A stretch of DNA of 64,000 bases from positions 62,001 to 126,000 of the forward strand of contig JAOZHW010000022.1 in the NCBI GenBank assembly GCA_026014685.1, given 5' to 3'. Position numbers and translations under genes: made by a program. Below, piece after piece: positions 1-8,544 of this stretch (within the stretch, counting starts at the first letter, position 1; every line of letters begins with the position of its first letter). The notes below the pieces were generated by a model, which was not told the DNA's origin, made no database searches, and worked only from the letters and a program-made list of their open reading frames with translations. This DNA comes from Candidatus Bathyarchaeota archaeon. GTDB taxonomy: Archaea; Thermoproteota; Bathyarchaeia; Bathyarchaeales; Bathycorpusculaceae.

Positions 1-321
1 GATTGCTTCTTGGAGTAGAAGTGAACCGTAGCCTTTTTGTTTGTACTTGTTGGGGTTCATCCAGATGCAGTGGATAAACAAGTAGTCTGCTGCATCCACA
101 GCTCGCCATGCATACTCGCCAGGGGTGTATTCGATGAAGCCGTTGGGTTTCTTTTCGTTTTGAAGTAACAGGTGCTTTATGGTTAAGCCCTCGGATAATC
201 GGTCTTTGAGCCATTCCAGCTTGATTTGGTGTCCTTCCTGTTTTGGGTTGAGAAAGCAGGGGCAACATAGTTCTGTATAGTTTTCGGGGGTTAAGGTGAC
301 TACTTTGGGGGTGATGCTCAT
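1..321 (-). CDS. GNAT-family N-acetyltransferase, N-terminal part (runs off the left edge)
   Basis: An open frame of 107 codons on the minus strand begins with ATG at 321 and is still open at base 1, so only the N-terminal part is present. The translation starts MSITPKVVTLTPENY, has a Cys-rich patch (LCCPCFLNP), and ends in NKYKQKGYGSLLLQEA, which matches the acetyl-CoA-binding Q/RxxGxG/A loop of the GNAT fold. GNAT enzymes transfer acetyl from acetyl-CoA to amines; the substrate cannot be inferred. Purines AAAG lie just before the ATG. Confident for the superfamily only. Confidence 0.72.
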   Translation of the reverse strand, partial: MSITPKVVTLTPENYTELCCPCFLNPKQEGHQIKLEWLKDRLSEGLTIKHLLLQNEKKPNGFIEYTPGEYAWRAVDAADYLFIHCIWMNPNKYKQKGYGSLLLQEAI

Positions 322-399
322 CTTTGGGACCACTAAAAAATAAGTGATGCTGTGTTTAAATGATTTTTTGACAGAAAAATGTAGTGACGACCAATGTGA

Positions 400-588
400 T
401 TATACTACGTATTGGATTGCGATTTCTGGAACATGCGCTTGCATCTGGACGTTTCCCTTGTAGAGTTGGGGTGCATGCTTAAACAGCCATGCCGTGAGTT
501 GTTTACAGCCATCTGGGTTGCAGGAAAACTTTTTCTGCTCTCTTTTCCATGACTGACAAGTCGCGCAGGGTATTTCGTCTTTTTGCAT
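400..588 (-). CDS. Small Cys-rich protein, possible metal binder
   Basis: A 62-residue protein with a CATC motif near residue 9 and two further Cys (SCNPDGC) about 20 residues later, a C-x2-C...C-x4-C arrangement that could hold zinc or iron. The frame is also open from an ATG at 600, but GGTGAT sits 4 nt before the ATG at 588, so the downstream start is preferred. It stands alone between a GNAT gene and a tRNA gene, both on the same strand. I do not recognise the family; the Cys spacing and ribosome-binding site are the case for it being real. Confidence 0.5.
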   Translation of the reverse strand: MQKDEIPCATCQSWKREQKKFSCNPDGCKQLTAWLFKHAPQLYKGNVQMQAHVPEIAIQYVV

Positions 589-697
589 GACAATCACCAT
601 ATCGTTAATCTTGCGATACTATTATTGCTTGTGAAAACCCAATCTTTAGCGGCTATTTATATTCAAAATCACACAAACCGCCTGAAATGTGGAGAAG

Positions 698-775
698 TGG
701 CGCCCAGGCCGGGATTTGGACCCGGGTCCTGCGGGCGACAGCCGCATATACTGGGCCGAACTATACTACCTGGGC
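698..775 (-). tRNA. tRNA-Asp (anticodon GTC), with encoded CCA
   Basis: The minus strand folds as a full cloverleaf. The acceptor stem GCCCAGG (775-769) pairs with CCTGGGC (708-702), followed by discriminator G at 701 and an encoded CCA (700-698). The anticodon stem is TGCGG/CCGCA, with loop CTGTCGC giving anticodon GTC at 739-737 and T at position 33. The T arm is CCGGG-TCCAAAT-CCCGG. No intron is visible. Reads as tRNA-Asp. Confidence 0.93.
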
Positions 776-948
776 AAACTAATGCGCCGCAACAATACAC
801 ATTATTTTAGCTAATTAACCTTTCTCGGATTTGACGGTTAACGCTTTGTCTAAACATAACAAAGCATGCATCTATATCTATGGCGACTGTTTAGCGAGGG
901 CTTTAATAGTGCATAGAAGCATTTACCTGTTCAACACAGTGACCGAAA

Positions 949-2859
949 TTGACAAGGGTCAAAGCAAACACGGCTCAAGGGGCGGTTTTACAGAAATATT
1001 GGCTCTCGACAGTGCTGTTGCTCTTGGCTGCCGTCTCTTTTGTTCAAAGCTATGTAGCCGTTTTGTCGGCGTTGATTTTCACTTTTCTGGTTCCAGGCTT
1101 AATTGCCTACCGCTTCTTCCACTTGAAATCACATGAAGTCTGGGCTTTCATCCCCATCTTTAGCGTTTTAGTTTCGGTGCAACTGATCTATTATTTGTCG
1201 TTGGTTTTAGGATACTCCAACCTGACAATCGGGTTGTGCTTTTTTGTTTTAGCCGCAATTTACCTTTTGGTTGTTTACAAAAAAGGCGAACCCCTTAAAC
1301 CTCAAAGTCTGCTGAGAATTGGTCAACTCAAAAAAAGCAACCTGCTGCTTTTCACAATAATCTTTCTAATTTCGCTCTCAGTGCTCTGCCTAAGTGTCTG
1401 GCGGGGCAACCAATACGGCATTATCATTACAGGCTCTAACTGGCAAGACACCCCTTTCCACTACGACATAATAGAAAGCCTAAACAACGGCAACTTCCCA
1501 CCCCAAACCCCTAACTACATCGGTACACCCCTAACATACCACTACTTCGTCGATTTTCACACCGCCATAGTTGAGAAAGTCTACGGTTACTTGCCCACGG
1601 CATTACCCGTTTTGAACGCGTTGTTTATCGTCGTGTTCGCAGTTGCCATCTATGCTTTGGCGCGGCATTATGGGCGGCGCGCTGCGTTTGTCGCTACGGT
1701 TTTGGGGATTTTCGGTTGGGGTTTCAGCTATACTGGGCTCTTCTCAGCCTTATTCGACGGAACGTTTAGTCCATACCAGAATTACATCTACCAGTTTGGG
1801 CAGATGTTTGGGCTGCCTTCGATTTTCGATAACTTACTGCAGCAGCGACCCTTGCTGATGGGGTTGCCTGTGTTTGCACTGGTTCTCGCGTTGATGCGGG
1901 ATATGAGCGACAAAAACCGCCTCTTGCTCGCAGGTATACTCACAGGATTGGTTTTTCCTTTCCACAACGTAGCCTTCTTCTGTTGCTACGTTGCCTACGC
2001 TTCGGCGGTCATTTTTAGCATGCGAAAAATCCACAGAGGCTACTTGTACTTCCTTCTGCCAAGCGTTTTTGCTTTGCCGTTTATCTTTTCAGGTGGCCCC
2101 CCGCTTTCAATCAGCCTCAGCACCGCCTTTATTTCGCAGTTCGCTCAGAATCCCTTCCTCTACTACTTCCTAAACCTCGGCGTACCCTTCATCTTAGCCA
2201 TTGTCTCATTCATCAAACCGGGTCATGAATACCTCAAATTGACGTTTCTGTTCCTGTTTTTGATCCCCAATATTTTGTTGATGACGCCTTGGGTTTGGGA
2301 CATGTACAAGTTTTTCATCTTCGCCTGGGTGCCCATCGCTGTGCTGAGCGGAATTATGCTGGCGAAAACCAAAAAAATCGTTGTGATAACTTTGGTGTTG
2401 CTATCCGTGATTACCTCGGCTAGCGTCATAATCTACAATGTAGGCACCGACTACACGGGGGTCAGTTGGGGCGAATACCAAGTCGGCATCTGGATCAAGG
2501 AGAACACACCTGAGGGTTCGGTGTTTTTGACTTATTATAGCATTCAGTGTCCACCGTCGATGATTGCGGGGCGGCTTAGGGTTTCATCGTATGTTTATTG
2601 GCCTTATGGACACGGCGAACCGCTAAGTGAAGTTAACGCACGAGAGAAAGCAATCGATGGCGCTTACAACGGCACCGAGAGCCAACTATCCACAGTAATC
2701 CAAACATACAATGTTAGCTACGTTTATGTGGGTAACGACGAGTTGCGCAACTATCCCGGATGCATTGCGCATTTAAACGAAATAAATTGGTTGGTACAGG
2801 TTTACGCCAAAGACGGCCTATACGTGTACCAGGTAGATTGGGCAAAACTTGGCGGTTAG
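949..2859 (+). CDS. Large multi-pass membrane protein, GT-C glycosyltransferase-like
   Basis: A 636-residue protein with roughly a dozen hydrophobic segments across residues 18-500 and a soluble C-terminal tail (about 500-636) with several Tyr/Trp-rich stretches. A loop after the fourth or fifth helix carries WQDTPFHYDIIESLNNG and HYFVDFHTA, acidic and His residues in an extracytoplasmic loop as in GT-C fold glycosyltransferases that use lipid-linked sugar donors. It starts at TTG (949), with a TATA-like CTTTAATAG about 45 nt upstream. Stop overlaps the convergent next gene by 4 nt. The GT-C assignment is inference from topology and loop composition; substrate unknown. Confidence 0.72.
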   Translation: MTRVKANTAQGAVLQKYWLSTVLLLLAAVSFVQSYVAVLSALIFTFLVPGLIAYRFFHLKSHEVWAFIPIFSVLVSVQLIYYLSLVLGYSNLTIGLCFFVLAAIYLLVVYKKGEPLKPQSLLRIGQLKKSNLLLFTIIFLISLSVLCLSVWRGNQYGIIITGSNWQDTPFHYDIIESLNNGNFPPQTPNYIGTPLTYHYFVDFHTAIVEKVYGYLPTALPVLNALFIVVFAVAIYALARHYGRRAAFVATVLGIFGWGFSYTGLFSALFDGTFSPYQNYIYQFGQMFGLPSIFDNLLQQRPLLMGLPVFALVLALMRDMSDKNRLLLAGILTGLVFPFHNVAFFCCYVAYASAVIFSMRKIHRGYLYFLLPSVFALPFIFSGGPPLSISLSTAFISQFAQNPFLYYFLNLGVPFILAIVSFIKPGHEYLKLTFLFLFLIPNILLMTPWVWDMYKFFIFAWVPIAVLSGIMLAKTKKIVVITLVLLSVITSASVIIYNVGTDYTGVSWGEYQVGIWIKENTPEGSVFLTYYSIQCPPSMIAGRLRVSSYVYWPYGHGEPLSEVNAREKAIDGAYNGTESQLSTVIQTYNVSYVYVGNDELRNYPGCIAHLNEINWLVQVYAKDGLYVYQVDWAKLGG

Positions 2860-3350
2860 GGCTGCGTTTTGGGTGGCGCTTGGTGCTTCTTACCCGACAT
2901 GTAGGTGAGGTCTATTCTACACATTGTGGTTTTGGCGAGTTTTTCAGGCTTCACTCGCGCCAGTTTCTCTTCAGGGGTGTTGGAGCTTTGGCGTACAAGG
3001 GTTTCAAGCGCATGCCTCTTTTCCTCTAAATCCGTGATAAGACTTAGTTTGCCGCTGAAATGCACTGAAGTGTAGGCGTAGTCGCATTCGTCGGTGACTC
3101 CATAATCCAGAACGGCTTGTCCCCAAACCTGCGGGTTAACCTGCGCGTAGACCAGTTTTTTGCCTTCCGGTGCACAATGGAAGTAGAGGCAGTTTTTAGC
3201 TTGGTCGTAGCCGTGGCTTAACGAAACAAGGTAGGGCTCGTTGTTCATACATAAGGCTATGGTGACGTATTTTGTGGCTTTAAGAACCTGCTGCATCTCG
3301 GAGGTGTTGGTGATTTCTCGGTCTTTGCGTCTAACGTGGAATGACGACAT
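2856..3350 (-). CDS. Pyridoxamine 5'-phosphate oxidase-like (FMN-binding split barrel) protein
   Basis: A 164-residue protein. The N-terminus FHVRRKDREI followed by KATKYVTIALCMNNEPYLVSLSHGYD is the hallmark of the NimA-like/PNPOx-like split-barrel flavoproteins. FHCAPEGKKL (about residues 77-86) follows the usual pattern of the flavin phosphate-binding strand. Such proteins bind FMN or F420 and reduce or sequester varied substrates. It is transcribed convergently with the preceding membrane-protein gene and co-directional with the next gene 33 nt upstream of its start. Exact substrate unknown. Confidence 0.82.
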   Translation of the reverse strand: MSSFHVRRKDREITNTSEMQQVLKATKYVTIALCMNNEPYLVSLSHGYDQAKNCLYFHCAPEGKKLVYAQVNPQVWGQAVLDYGVTDECDYAYTSVHFSGKLSLITDLEEKRHALETLVRQSSNTPEEKLARVKPEKLAKTTMCRIDLTYMSGKKHQAPPKTQP

Positions 3351-3383
3351 GGGGAAAGGTTAGGTAAATGTGTTACTTAACTT

Positions 3384-3899
3384 TTAAGCGGTTCTGTGGC
3401 AGGCTTTTTTCAGTTTGTCCACAACGAAACCGATTACCGTTGGCGTGAAAATCGAAAGTGAAGCCAGTAGGAAGTTCAGCGGGTACACCATGGGGTACTC
3501 GAAGAGGTTGCCGCCGTATGAGCCCCAGATGTTTTGCAGATTTCCCCAGAGTTGGAAAAGCGACCACGCCGTCGTCCACAGCAACGCACCCGCAAGACGA
3601 TGCAGATACTTCCGTCGTTTGCTGATGGCTTGGCCTTTTTTGGCGTAGGAAAAGTAGATTTCGCCTGCAACTGCTCCTGCTCCGCCTGGGAAAAACGCGT
3701 TAACCAAAATCTTTTCAACCAAATTGCCTGGTACATAGTGGTCGATCCAGGGGGTTTCAAGCAGCCCAAGTATGGGCAAAACGACGTTGCCTGTGGCAAG
3801 CCGAATCACTACGGGCACAGCGTATATGGCGGCGCCGCTGATTTGCCAAATCCAGAACCGCTTGGCGCGCAATGTGTACGTGAGCGCTTGAAAAGACAT
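3384..3899 (-). CDS. Predicted membrane protein of unknown function
   Basis: A 171-residue protein with about four hydrophobic segments (near residues 17-35, 58-80, 104-120 and 135-158). The N-terminus is basic (LRAKRFWIW) and a polar cytoplasmic loop KKGQAISKRRKYLHR lies between helices. The C-terminus ends in a charged tail. It probably forms a transcription unit with the flavoprotein gene 33 nt downstream. No catalytic motif is visible and I do not recognise the family. Confidence 0.66.
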   Translation of the reverse strand: MSFQALTYTLRAKRFWIWQISGAAIYAVPVVIRLATGNVVLPILGLLETPWIDHYVPGNLVEKILVNAFFPGGAGAVAGEIYFSYAKKGQAISKRRKYLHRLAGALLWTTAWSLFQLWGNLQNIWGSYGGNLFEYPMVYPLNFLLASLSIFTPTVIGFVVDKLKKACHRTA

Positions 3900-4094
3900 A
3901 AACTTAAACTGTCACATGTTTTTAAAAAGCCTTCTAAAGATAGAGATACGGTTCGTCGGCGATTTCATGTTTCACTCTTTATGCTTGGGTGGTTGCTACA
4001 TTATGGGCGATTAGCTATAAGGGTATAGAAATGTTTCATATTGTAGATGGTCTAAGGTATTGTGTTGTCTGGAATTGTTTGCTACTTCTGGAAA

Positions 4095-4208
4095 AGGTTT
4101 ATTTCGTTGCATGACGTTTTGATGTGAAATTGCAGGCGGACAACCTTGTCCGTTGGGATGTGGCCGAAAGGCTGAACCGCAAACAATAGATACAAAAGTG
4201 ATTGAAAC
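4095..4208 (+). promoter_or_regulatory. rpl15e promoter and folded 5' leader
   Basis: A TATA-like GGTTTATTTC at about 4096-4105 would start transcription near 4125-4130, giving a leader of about 80 nt. The leader contains two hairpins: CGGACA-ACCT-TGTCCG (4137-4152) and GGCC-GAAA-GGCT with a GNRA tetraloop (4162-4173). The rest of 3900-4095 shows nothing recognisable. Long structured leaders are not the rule elsewhere in this window. Confidence 0.4.
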
Positions 4209-4823
4209 ATGGCATACAAATACATAGCTGAAGAATGGGCGAAACCCGAAGACAGTTTCGTCGATGAACTCATGCGCCAACGCCTCGTAGAATGGCGAAA
4301 ACAGCCTTCGACTGTGCGCATAGAGAACCCAACCAGACTTGATAAAGCAAGAAAACTCGGCTACAAAGCCAAACAGGGCTTCGTAGTTGCAAGAACCAAA
4401 GTCCGCAGAGGTGGACTTAGAAAATTACGGCCAAAAGCAGGCAGACGCCCCAAACGTATGGGTGTCAACAAATTCAAGCCCGCAAAAAACCTACGCTTAA
4501 TCGCAGAAGAAAGAACTGCAAAACACTTCCCGAACCTAGAAGTACTTAACAGCTACTGGGTTGGCGAAGACGGCAGACACAAATGGTTCGAAGTGATCCT
4601 TGTGGACCCCAACGCACCGACCATAAAAACTGACAAAGACATCAGTTGGATCACCGAGAAACAGCACACAAGCCGTGTCTTCCGCAGCATGACCAGCGCA
4701 GGCAAAAACGTTAGAGGCTTACATCACCGCGGTGCAGGCGCAGAAAAAGTGCGACCAAGCCACCGAAAAGGCGCAAAGAAACACCACGGCGTAAAACGTC
4801 AACGCAAAGGAGACGGCCAATAA
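4209..4823 (+). CDS. rpl15e: Large-subunit ribosomal protein eL15
   Basis: A 204-residue, very basic protein matching eL15 end to end: the start [10 protein letters not shown], the block [22 protein letters not shown], the ending block [20 protein letters not shown] and a Lys/Arg-rich tail. eL15 is a core 60S/50S protein in archaea and eukaryotes that contacts 23S rRNA near the peptidyl-transferase region. The stop TAA is immediately followed by the ATG of rpl13e (no spacer), so the two are translationally coupled. Full-length for the family. Confidence 0.97.
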   Translation: MAYKYIAEEWAKPEDSFVDELMRQRLVEWRKQPSTVRIENPTRLDKARKLGYKAKQGFVVARTKVRRGGLRKLRPKAGRRPKRMGVNKFKPAKNLRLIAEERTAKHFPNLEVLNSYWVGEDGRHKWFEVILVDPNAPTIKTDKDISWITEKQHTSRVFRSMTSAGKNVRGLHHRGAGAEKVRPSHRKGAKKHHGVKRQRKGDGQ

Positions 4824-5027
4824 ATGCACCACATAAAACCCACCATTGTTAGCCAGAAGGGCAAACAAAAACAGGGCAAAGGCTTCAGCATAAACGAGCT
4901 AAAAGCTGCAGGCATCAGCAAGCAGCAAGCTCAGCGGGCTGGCTTACCTGTTGATGTGCGCCGAAAGAGCGAACATGAGGAAAACGTGGCTGCGATTAAG
5001 GCACACGCCAAGAAATCAAAAGCCTAA
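4824..5027 (+). CDS. rpl13e: Large-subunit ribosomal protein eL13
   Basis: A 67-residue basic protein. The block GKGFSINELKAAGISKQQAQRAGLPVDVRRKS is the core of archaeal eL13. Archaeal versions are short compared with eukaryotic eL13, and eL13 is found mainly in Thermoproteota-related and Asgard lineages, a useful lineage clue. It abuts rpl15e with no spacer and is followed by a clear hairpin terminator, so rpl15e-rpl13e is a two-gene operon. Confidence 0.9.
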   Translation: MHHIKPTIVSQKGKQKQGKGFSINELKAAGISKQQAQRAGLPVDVRRKSEHEENVAAIKAHAKKSKA

Positions 5028-5043
5028 AACCGCAAATTACTAT

Positions 5044-5070
5044 GCACTCTTTTTTTGAGTGCCCTTCAAA
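5044..5070 (+). terminator. Hairpin terminator of rpl15e-rpl13e
   Basis: GCACTC (5044-5049) and GAGTGC (5057-5062) form a perfect 6-bp stem closing on a run of seven T. T-rich sequence continues downstream (5071-5105), typical of archaeal termination. Confidence 0.65.
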
Positions 5071-5173
5071 TTTTTGTCGCTTTTGTTTTGCGTTTTTTCT
5101 TTTTATGTTTGTGTAATCAAAACTTCTAAATCTCACCAGATCGAATACAACCAGCAGGAAAAGAGGCACCGCC

Positions 5174-5632
5174 ATGGAGAAAAACAGAGACCTGACCAAA
5201 TCTGTAGGATACATCGACGTACGAGTTTTTGCTCATGCAACAGAGAATCAAGCAAAGGTAGAAACAGCAACAAAAAACCTCTTCACTGAAGCACTTACCG
5301 AATCATTAGTTTTCGAAAAAGCCGCTCTTTCAGGTCACCACTCAAACCCCATTATCCTCCTAACCGCTAAACTAACAGACCGCAAACTCCTCCCGTCTGC
5401 ACTTGAGAAAATAGGCGCAAACCTTAGCTCTTTAGACAAGGCTCAGCTAAACGACGAAATCAAATTGCACCTAGAGAAGGGGAACTTGTACTTGCGTTTT
5501 GATAAGCAGGCGGCTTTTTTGGGGCAGACAAAGTTTACGCAGAATGATCCTATTCATTTGAAGGTTCATTTTAGGGATAAAACCAGCGACGAAGTTGTAG
5601 AGTTGGCTAAGCAGTTTGGGTTGCTGCCATGA
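5174..5632 (+). CDS. COG1325 family RNA-binding, predicted exosome-associated protein
   Basis: A 152-residue protein of the archaeal COG1325/PF01877 family (VGYIDVRVFAHATEN near the N-terminus; LSGHHSNPIILLTAKL in the middle; DPIHLKVHF near the C-terminus). The family has an RNA-binding fold related to ribosomal protein L5 and is found in archaeal exosome/ribosome/RNase P gene neighbourhoods; its molecular role is not settled. Its stop overlaps the start of rnp3 by 4 nt, consistent with coupled translation in an RNA-processing operon. ATG at 5174 is the first start after the upstream terminator. Confidence 0.85.
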   Translation: MEKNRDLTKSVGYIDVRVFAHATENQAKVETATKNLFTEALTESLVFEKAALSGHHSNPIILLTAKLTDRKLLPSALEKIGANLSSLDKAQLNDEIKLHLEKGNLYLRFDKQAAFLGQTKFTQNDPIHLKVHFRDKTSDEVVELAKQFGLLP

Positions 5633-6363
5633 AGCGTACGTTTGTGGATTTGCATTTACGGGTGAACCCTAAAGATACACAGTCAACTCGGCGTGTGATC
5701 GAGAAGGCAGCAAAACTGGGCTACACAGCTATCAGCATTCCTTTTTGCGGGCAACTTGAAGAAGACCAAACCCTTGCACTCAAAGCAACTTGTGTTGAGG
5801 TCGGGTTGGATTTTGTTGTTAGGGCGGACTTTAAACCTCGGAACCAAGAAGACCTCATGCGTTTCCTACGTAAAGCTCGTCGCAAGGTCGAAGTTATCTG
5901 CATTTTCTGCGACAACAAAGAAATCGCTCGCCAAGCAGCCAAAGACCACCGCGTCGACCTCATAAACTTCCAAAGCATAGACTACCGTAAACGGTTTTTT
6001 GACGGCGCCGAAGCAGAACTTGCAAGCTGCAGCCAAACCGCCTTAGAAGTAAACATAAAACCTCTTCTGATGCTTGAGGGTCCGCCACGTGTGAGGTTGC
6101 TTTCAAGTTTGCGGCGCGAAGTTGTTCTTGCCCGCGAATTCCGAGTTCCAGTTGTCCTCTCAAGCGGTGTCTGCGAGACTTCCCTTATGCGTATGCCTCG
6201 GGACATGGCAAGTTTAGCTTACCTGTTCGGGTTAAACGAAGCCGAGGCTTTGGACGCTGTTTCTTCTAATCCGATGGCTATTGTTCAGCGTAACCGCGAA
6301 AAACTCGATGCATCGTTTGTTGCTCCAGGCATTCGTTTAGTCAAGGAGGGTAAACAGGATTGA
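5629..6363 (+). CDS. rnp3: Ribonuclease P protein component 3 (p30/Rpp30)
   Basis: A 244-residue TIM-barrel protein. MKRTFVDLHLRVNP at the start, the central VDLINFQSIDYRKRFFD and the late SSGVCETSLMRMPRDMASLAYLFGL are typical of archaeal Rnp3/Rpp30. With Rnp2 it forms the heterodimer that activates the catalytic domain of RNase P RNA for 5'-end tRNA maturation. It overlaps COG1325 upstream by 4 nt and rnp2 downstream by 4 nt. Confidence 0.92.
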   Translation: MKRTFVDLHLRVNPKDTQSTRRVIEKAAKLGYTAISIPFCGQLEEDQTLALKATCVEVGLDFVVRADFKPRNQEDLMRFLRKARRKVEVICIFCDNKEIARQAAKDHRVDLINFQSIDYRKRFFDGAEAELASCSQTALEVNIKPLLMLEGPPRVRLLSSLRREVVLAREFRVPVVLSSGVCETSLMRMPRDMASLAYLFGLNEAEALDAVSSNPMAIVQRNREKLDASFVAPGIRLVKEGKQD

Positions 6364-6671
6364 AGCGGGTTAAACGTAGATATTTAGCAGTTCAACTTGA
6401 TTGTGACGGTGTTCCAGCGGAGCGGGATTTTTTGGATGCTGTTTGGGCGTCTTTTACGCGTTTGTATGGTGAGGTGGGGGCAAGTCAGTCTGGGTTGGCT
6501 TTGGTTTCGTTCGACGTGGAGCGTAAGGTTGCGGTGGTTAGGGTTTCACTTGTGTGTTTGCCTTTTCTGCGTGCTTCTTTGGCGGCTGTGACTTCAGTGG
6601 CTGGTTTGTCTGTGGCGTTGCATGTTTTGGCGGTTTCGGGTACGCTTAAGGCGCTTTTTTCCAACTTTTAG
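6360..6671 (+). CDS. rnp2: Ribonuclease P protein component 2 (Pop5)
   Basis: A 103-residue protein starting at TTG (6360), overlapping the rnp3 stop. KRVKRRYLAVQL at the N-terminus and VVRVSLVCLPFLRASLAAVT followed by LHVLAVSGTLKAL are the Pop5 signature. Pop5 pairs with Rnp3 on the RNase P catalytic domain. In many archaea this operon continues into the proteasome alpha subunit; here it ends and the next gene has its own 183-nt upstream region. Confidence 0.9.
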   Translation: MKRVKRRYLAVQLDCDGVPAERDFLDAVWASFTRLYGEVGASQSGLALVSFDVERKVAVVRVSLVCLPFLRASLAAVTSVAGLSVALHVLAVSGTLKALFSNF

Positions 6672-6854
6672 TTTGTCGCTATGTAAAGGTTTTGTTGACA
6701 TTCTGACAAGACAAACAAAAGTTAAGTCACATATTCTATTGGACAAACTTACAAACATTATACAGAAATGTTTATCAACAGCAGATAACGGGATAATATC
6801 CATTACAAAAATGCGTTGGGAGAAACGCAAAAAATAGACTGAGAAGAGCGAAAA

Positions 6855-8087
6855 ATGGACATAAAAGATTACTTCTTCAAAATGAAGCCCCTAAAAACCG
6901 AAGCAATAATAGATGATACCACCCTCCGAGACGGCCTCCAAATGCCAGGATTAGCCGCTGGACCAAAAGACGCCGCCAAAGTAGCGCAACTACTCTCAGA
7001 AGTCGGCGTTGAACGCATAGAAATGTTCCACTACCAAGAACCGGACAAAAAAGCAGCTAAACTCATCCAAAACCTAAACCTCGACATGCGTATCGCTGGG
7101 TGGTGCCGCGCAGTTAAAGACGACATCGACAGCGCAGTAAAATGTGGCTTCAAAGAAGTAGGAATATCCCACCCCGTCTCATTCATACACTTCAAAGCCA
7201 AATGGCCAGAAAAAACCACCGAACAAATCCTAGCCAACGTAGTCGAAGTTACAGAATACGCAGCCAAAACCTGCGGATTACGCACATTCGTACACGGCGA
7301 AGACAGCACACGCGCAGATTGGACGTTTGAAAAGAAATTCATCAACGCCGTTGCAGACGCAGGTGCAGAATGCTACCGCATATGCGACACCGTGGGCATC
7401 GGGTTGCCCGACGAAGAAGCGCCTCTACCCATCGGTATCCCCGCAAAAGTGAAGGCAATCAAGAAGGAAACCAAAATCCCCGCCATAGAAATCCACGCTC
7501 ACGATGACTTTGGTAACGCAGTCGGCAACACTATGGCCGCAATAAAAGCTGCCTCAGGCTTATACGACAAAGTGTATGCAAGCACCACATACTTGGGCAT
7601 AGGTGAACGTGCAGGAAACGCAGAAACCGAGAAAATCATCCTTAACCTCTACCTACACAGGGGCTTCAAAAAGTTTGAGGGCAAAACACAGAAACTCAAG
7701 CAAGTCGCAGACTTCATCGGCAAAGCCACAGGTTTCGTTGTGCCGCCTAACAAAGCAATTGTAGGTGACTATGGATTTGCACATGAGTCAGGCATCCACA
7801 CACACGGCGTTCTCAATGATCCCTGGACCTACGAGCCTTATCCCCCAGAGTTGGTTGGCAACACGCGACGATTAACTATCGGCAAACAGTCAGGTAAAGG
7901 CATCATAAAACACAAAATCACCGAATTAACTGGAACTGTCCCCGACGACGGTACAGTCGCCATGGTGGTTGAAACCGTCAAAGACATCTACGCTAACGGT
8001 CGCCGCGCATCGCTTAAAGAGGAAGAATTCAAAAAAATCCTCCGTGTCCTGAAAATCCTGCCTGAAAACGGCAACGGGCACTGCTGA
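6855..8087 (+). CDS. LeuA/homocitrate/citramalate synthase-family enzyme (DRE-TIM metallolyase)
   Basis: A 410-residue enzyme with the DRE-TIM signature IIDDTTLRDGLQMPG (about residues 18-32), the metal-binding EIHAHDDFGNAVGNT (about 213-227), and STTYLGIGERAGNAETE, the family's second signature. These enzymes condense acetyl-CoA with a 2-oxo acid. The length covers catalytic barrel plus subdomains without the long C-terminal leucine-feedback domain of classical LeuA, so homocitrate or another 2-oxo acid is as likely as 2-oxoisovalerate. It is monocistronic here, with no leucine or lysine genes nearby. Confidence 0.85.
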   Translation: MDIKDYFFKMKPLKTEAIIDDTTLRDGLQMPGLAAGPKDAAKVAQLLSEVGVERIEMFHYQEPDKKAAKLIQNLNLDMRIAGWCRAVKDDIDSAVKCGFKEVGISHPVSFIHFKAKWPEKTTEQILANVVEVTEYAAKTCGLRTFVHGEDSTRADWTFEKKFINAVADAGAECYRICDTVGIGLPDEEAPLPIGIPAKVKAIKKETKIPAIEIHAHDDFGNAVGNTMAAIKAASGLYDKVYASTTYLGIGERAGNAETEKIILNLYLHRGFKKFEGKTQKLKQVADFIGKATGFVVPPNKAIVGDYGFAHESGIHTHGVLNDPWTYEPYPPELVGNTRRLTIGKQSGKGIIKHKITELTGTVPDDGTVAMVVETVKDIYANGRRASLKEEEFKKILRVLKILPENGNGHC

Positions 8088-8139
8088 GCATAAACCAAAA
8101 ATAACCCCTCTTTCCCTTCTATTTTAAAAGGGCACCGCT

Positions 8140-8394
8140 ATGGTTGACGTGGATATTTCACTGCTGGTAATTGTAACAAACACGATGGTTGTTTTAGCCA
8201 CATTTATCGCGACACTCTACCGCATAAAAATAGAGCGCGACCAAATCCGAACCTACAAACAAAACACACACGCCATTCAATGCCTGGATGCCTTCCGAAA
8301 ATACGTCAAAGCGGAACGCAAATCCATCGTGCATATGGATAAGGCTGAACTTGAAAAATTTGTCACTTACCTAGAAAAACTGGGCGAATGTTAG
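8140..8394 (+). CDS. Small single-pass membrane protein, unknown
   Basis: An 84-residue protein with one N-terminal hydrophobic segment (about residues 6-28, ISLLVIVTNTMVVLATFIATL) and a charged cytoplasmic helix rich in Lys/Glu. The upstream sequence AAAGGGCACCGCT leads into the ATG. It lies 52 nt after the previous gene, on the same strand. No family recognised; the orderly TM-plus-tail layout supports a real gene. Confidence 0.55.
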   Translation: MVDVDISLLVIVTNTMVVLATFIATLYRIKIERDQIRTYKQNTHAIQCLDAFRKYVKAERKSIVHMDKAELEKFVTYLEKLGEC

Positions 8395-8544
8395 TATCAA
8401 GGTTTGAGGTTAACACTTGGCTCAGCATTGTTGGATCACGTTATTATCCCCGCTATATTCTGTCATGTGTTGTGCCGTAAAATGAAGCGCTAAATTTTGG
8501 GTTTAAAGCAGTGGAATTTGGGGAACATATATCGGCGAAATTGG

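Noticed and set aside
831-1136. 101-residue ORF on the plus strand before the membrane protein
   Set aside because: It overlaps the start of the GT-C-like gene in another frame, has no family resemblance and no promoter of its own.
4121-4175. C/D-box guide RNA in the rpl15e leader (TGATGTG ... CTGA)
   Set aside because: The box C match is poor and no convincing D'/C' pair with correct spacing is present; the hairpins are better described simply as leader structure.
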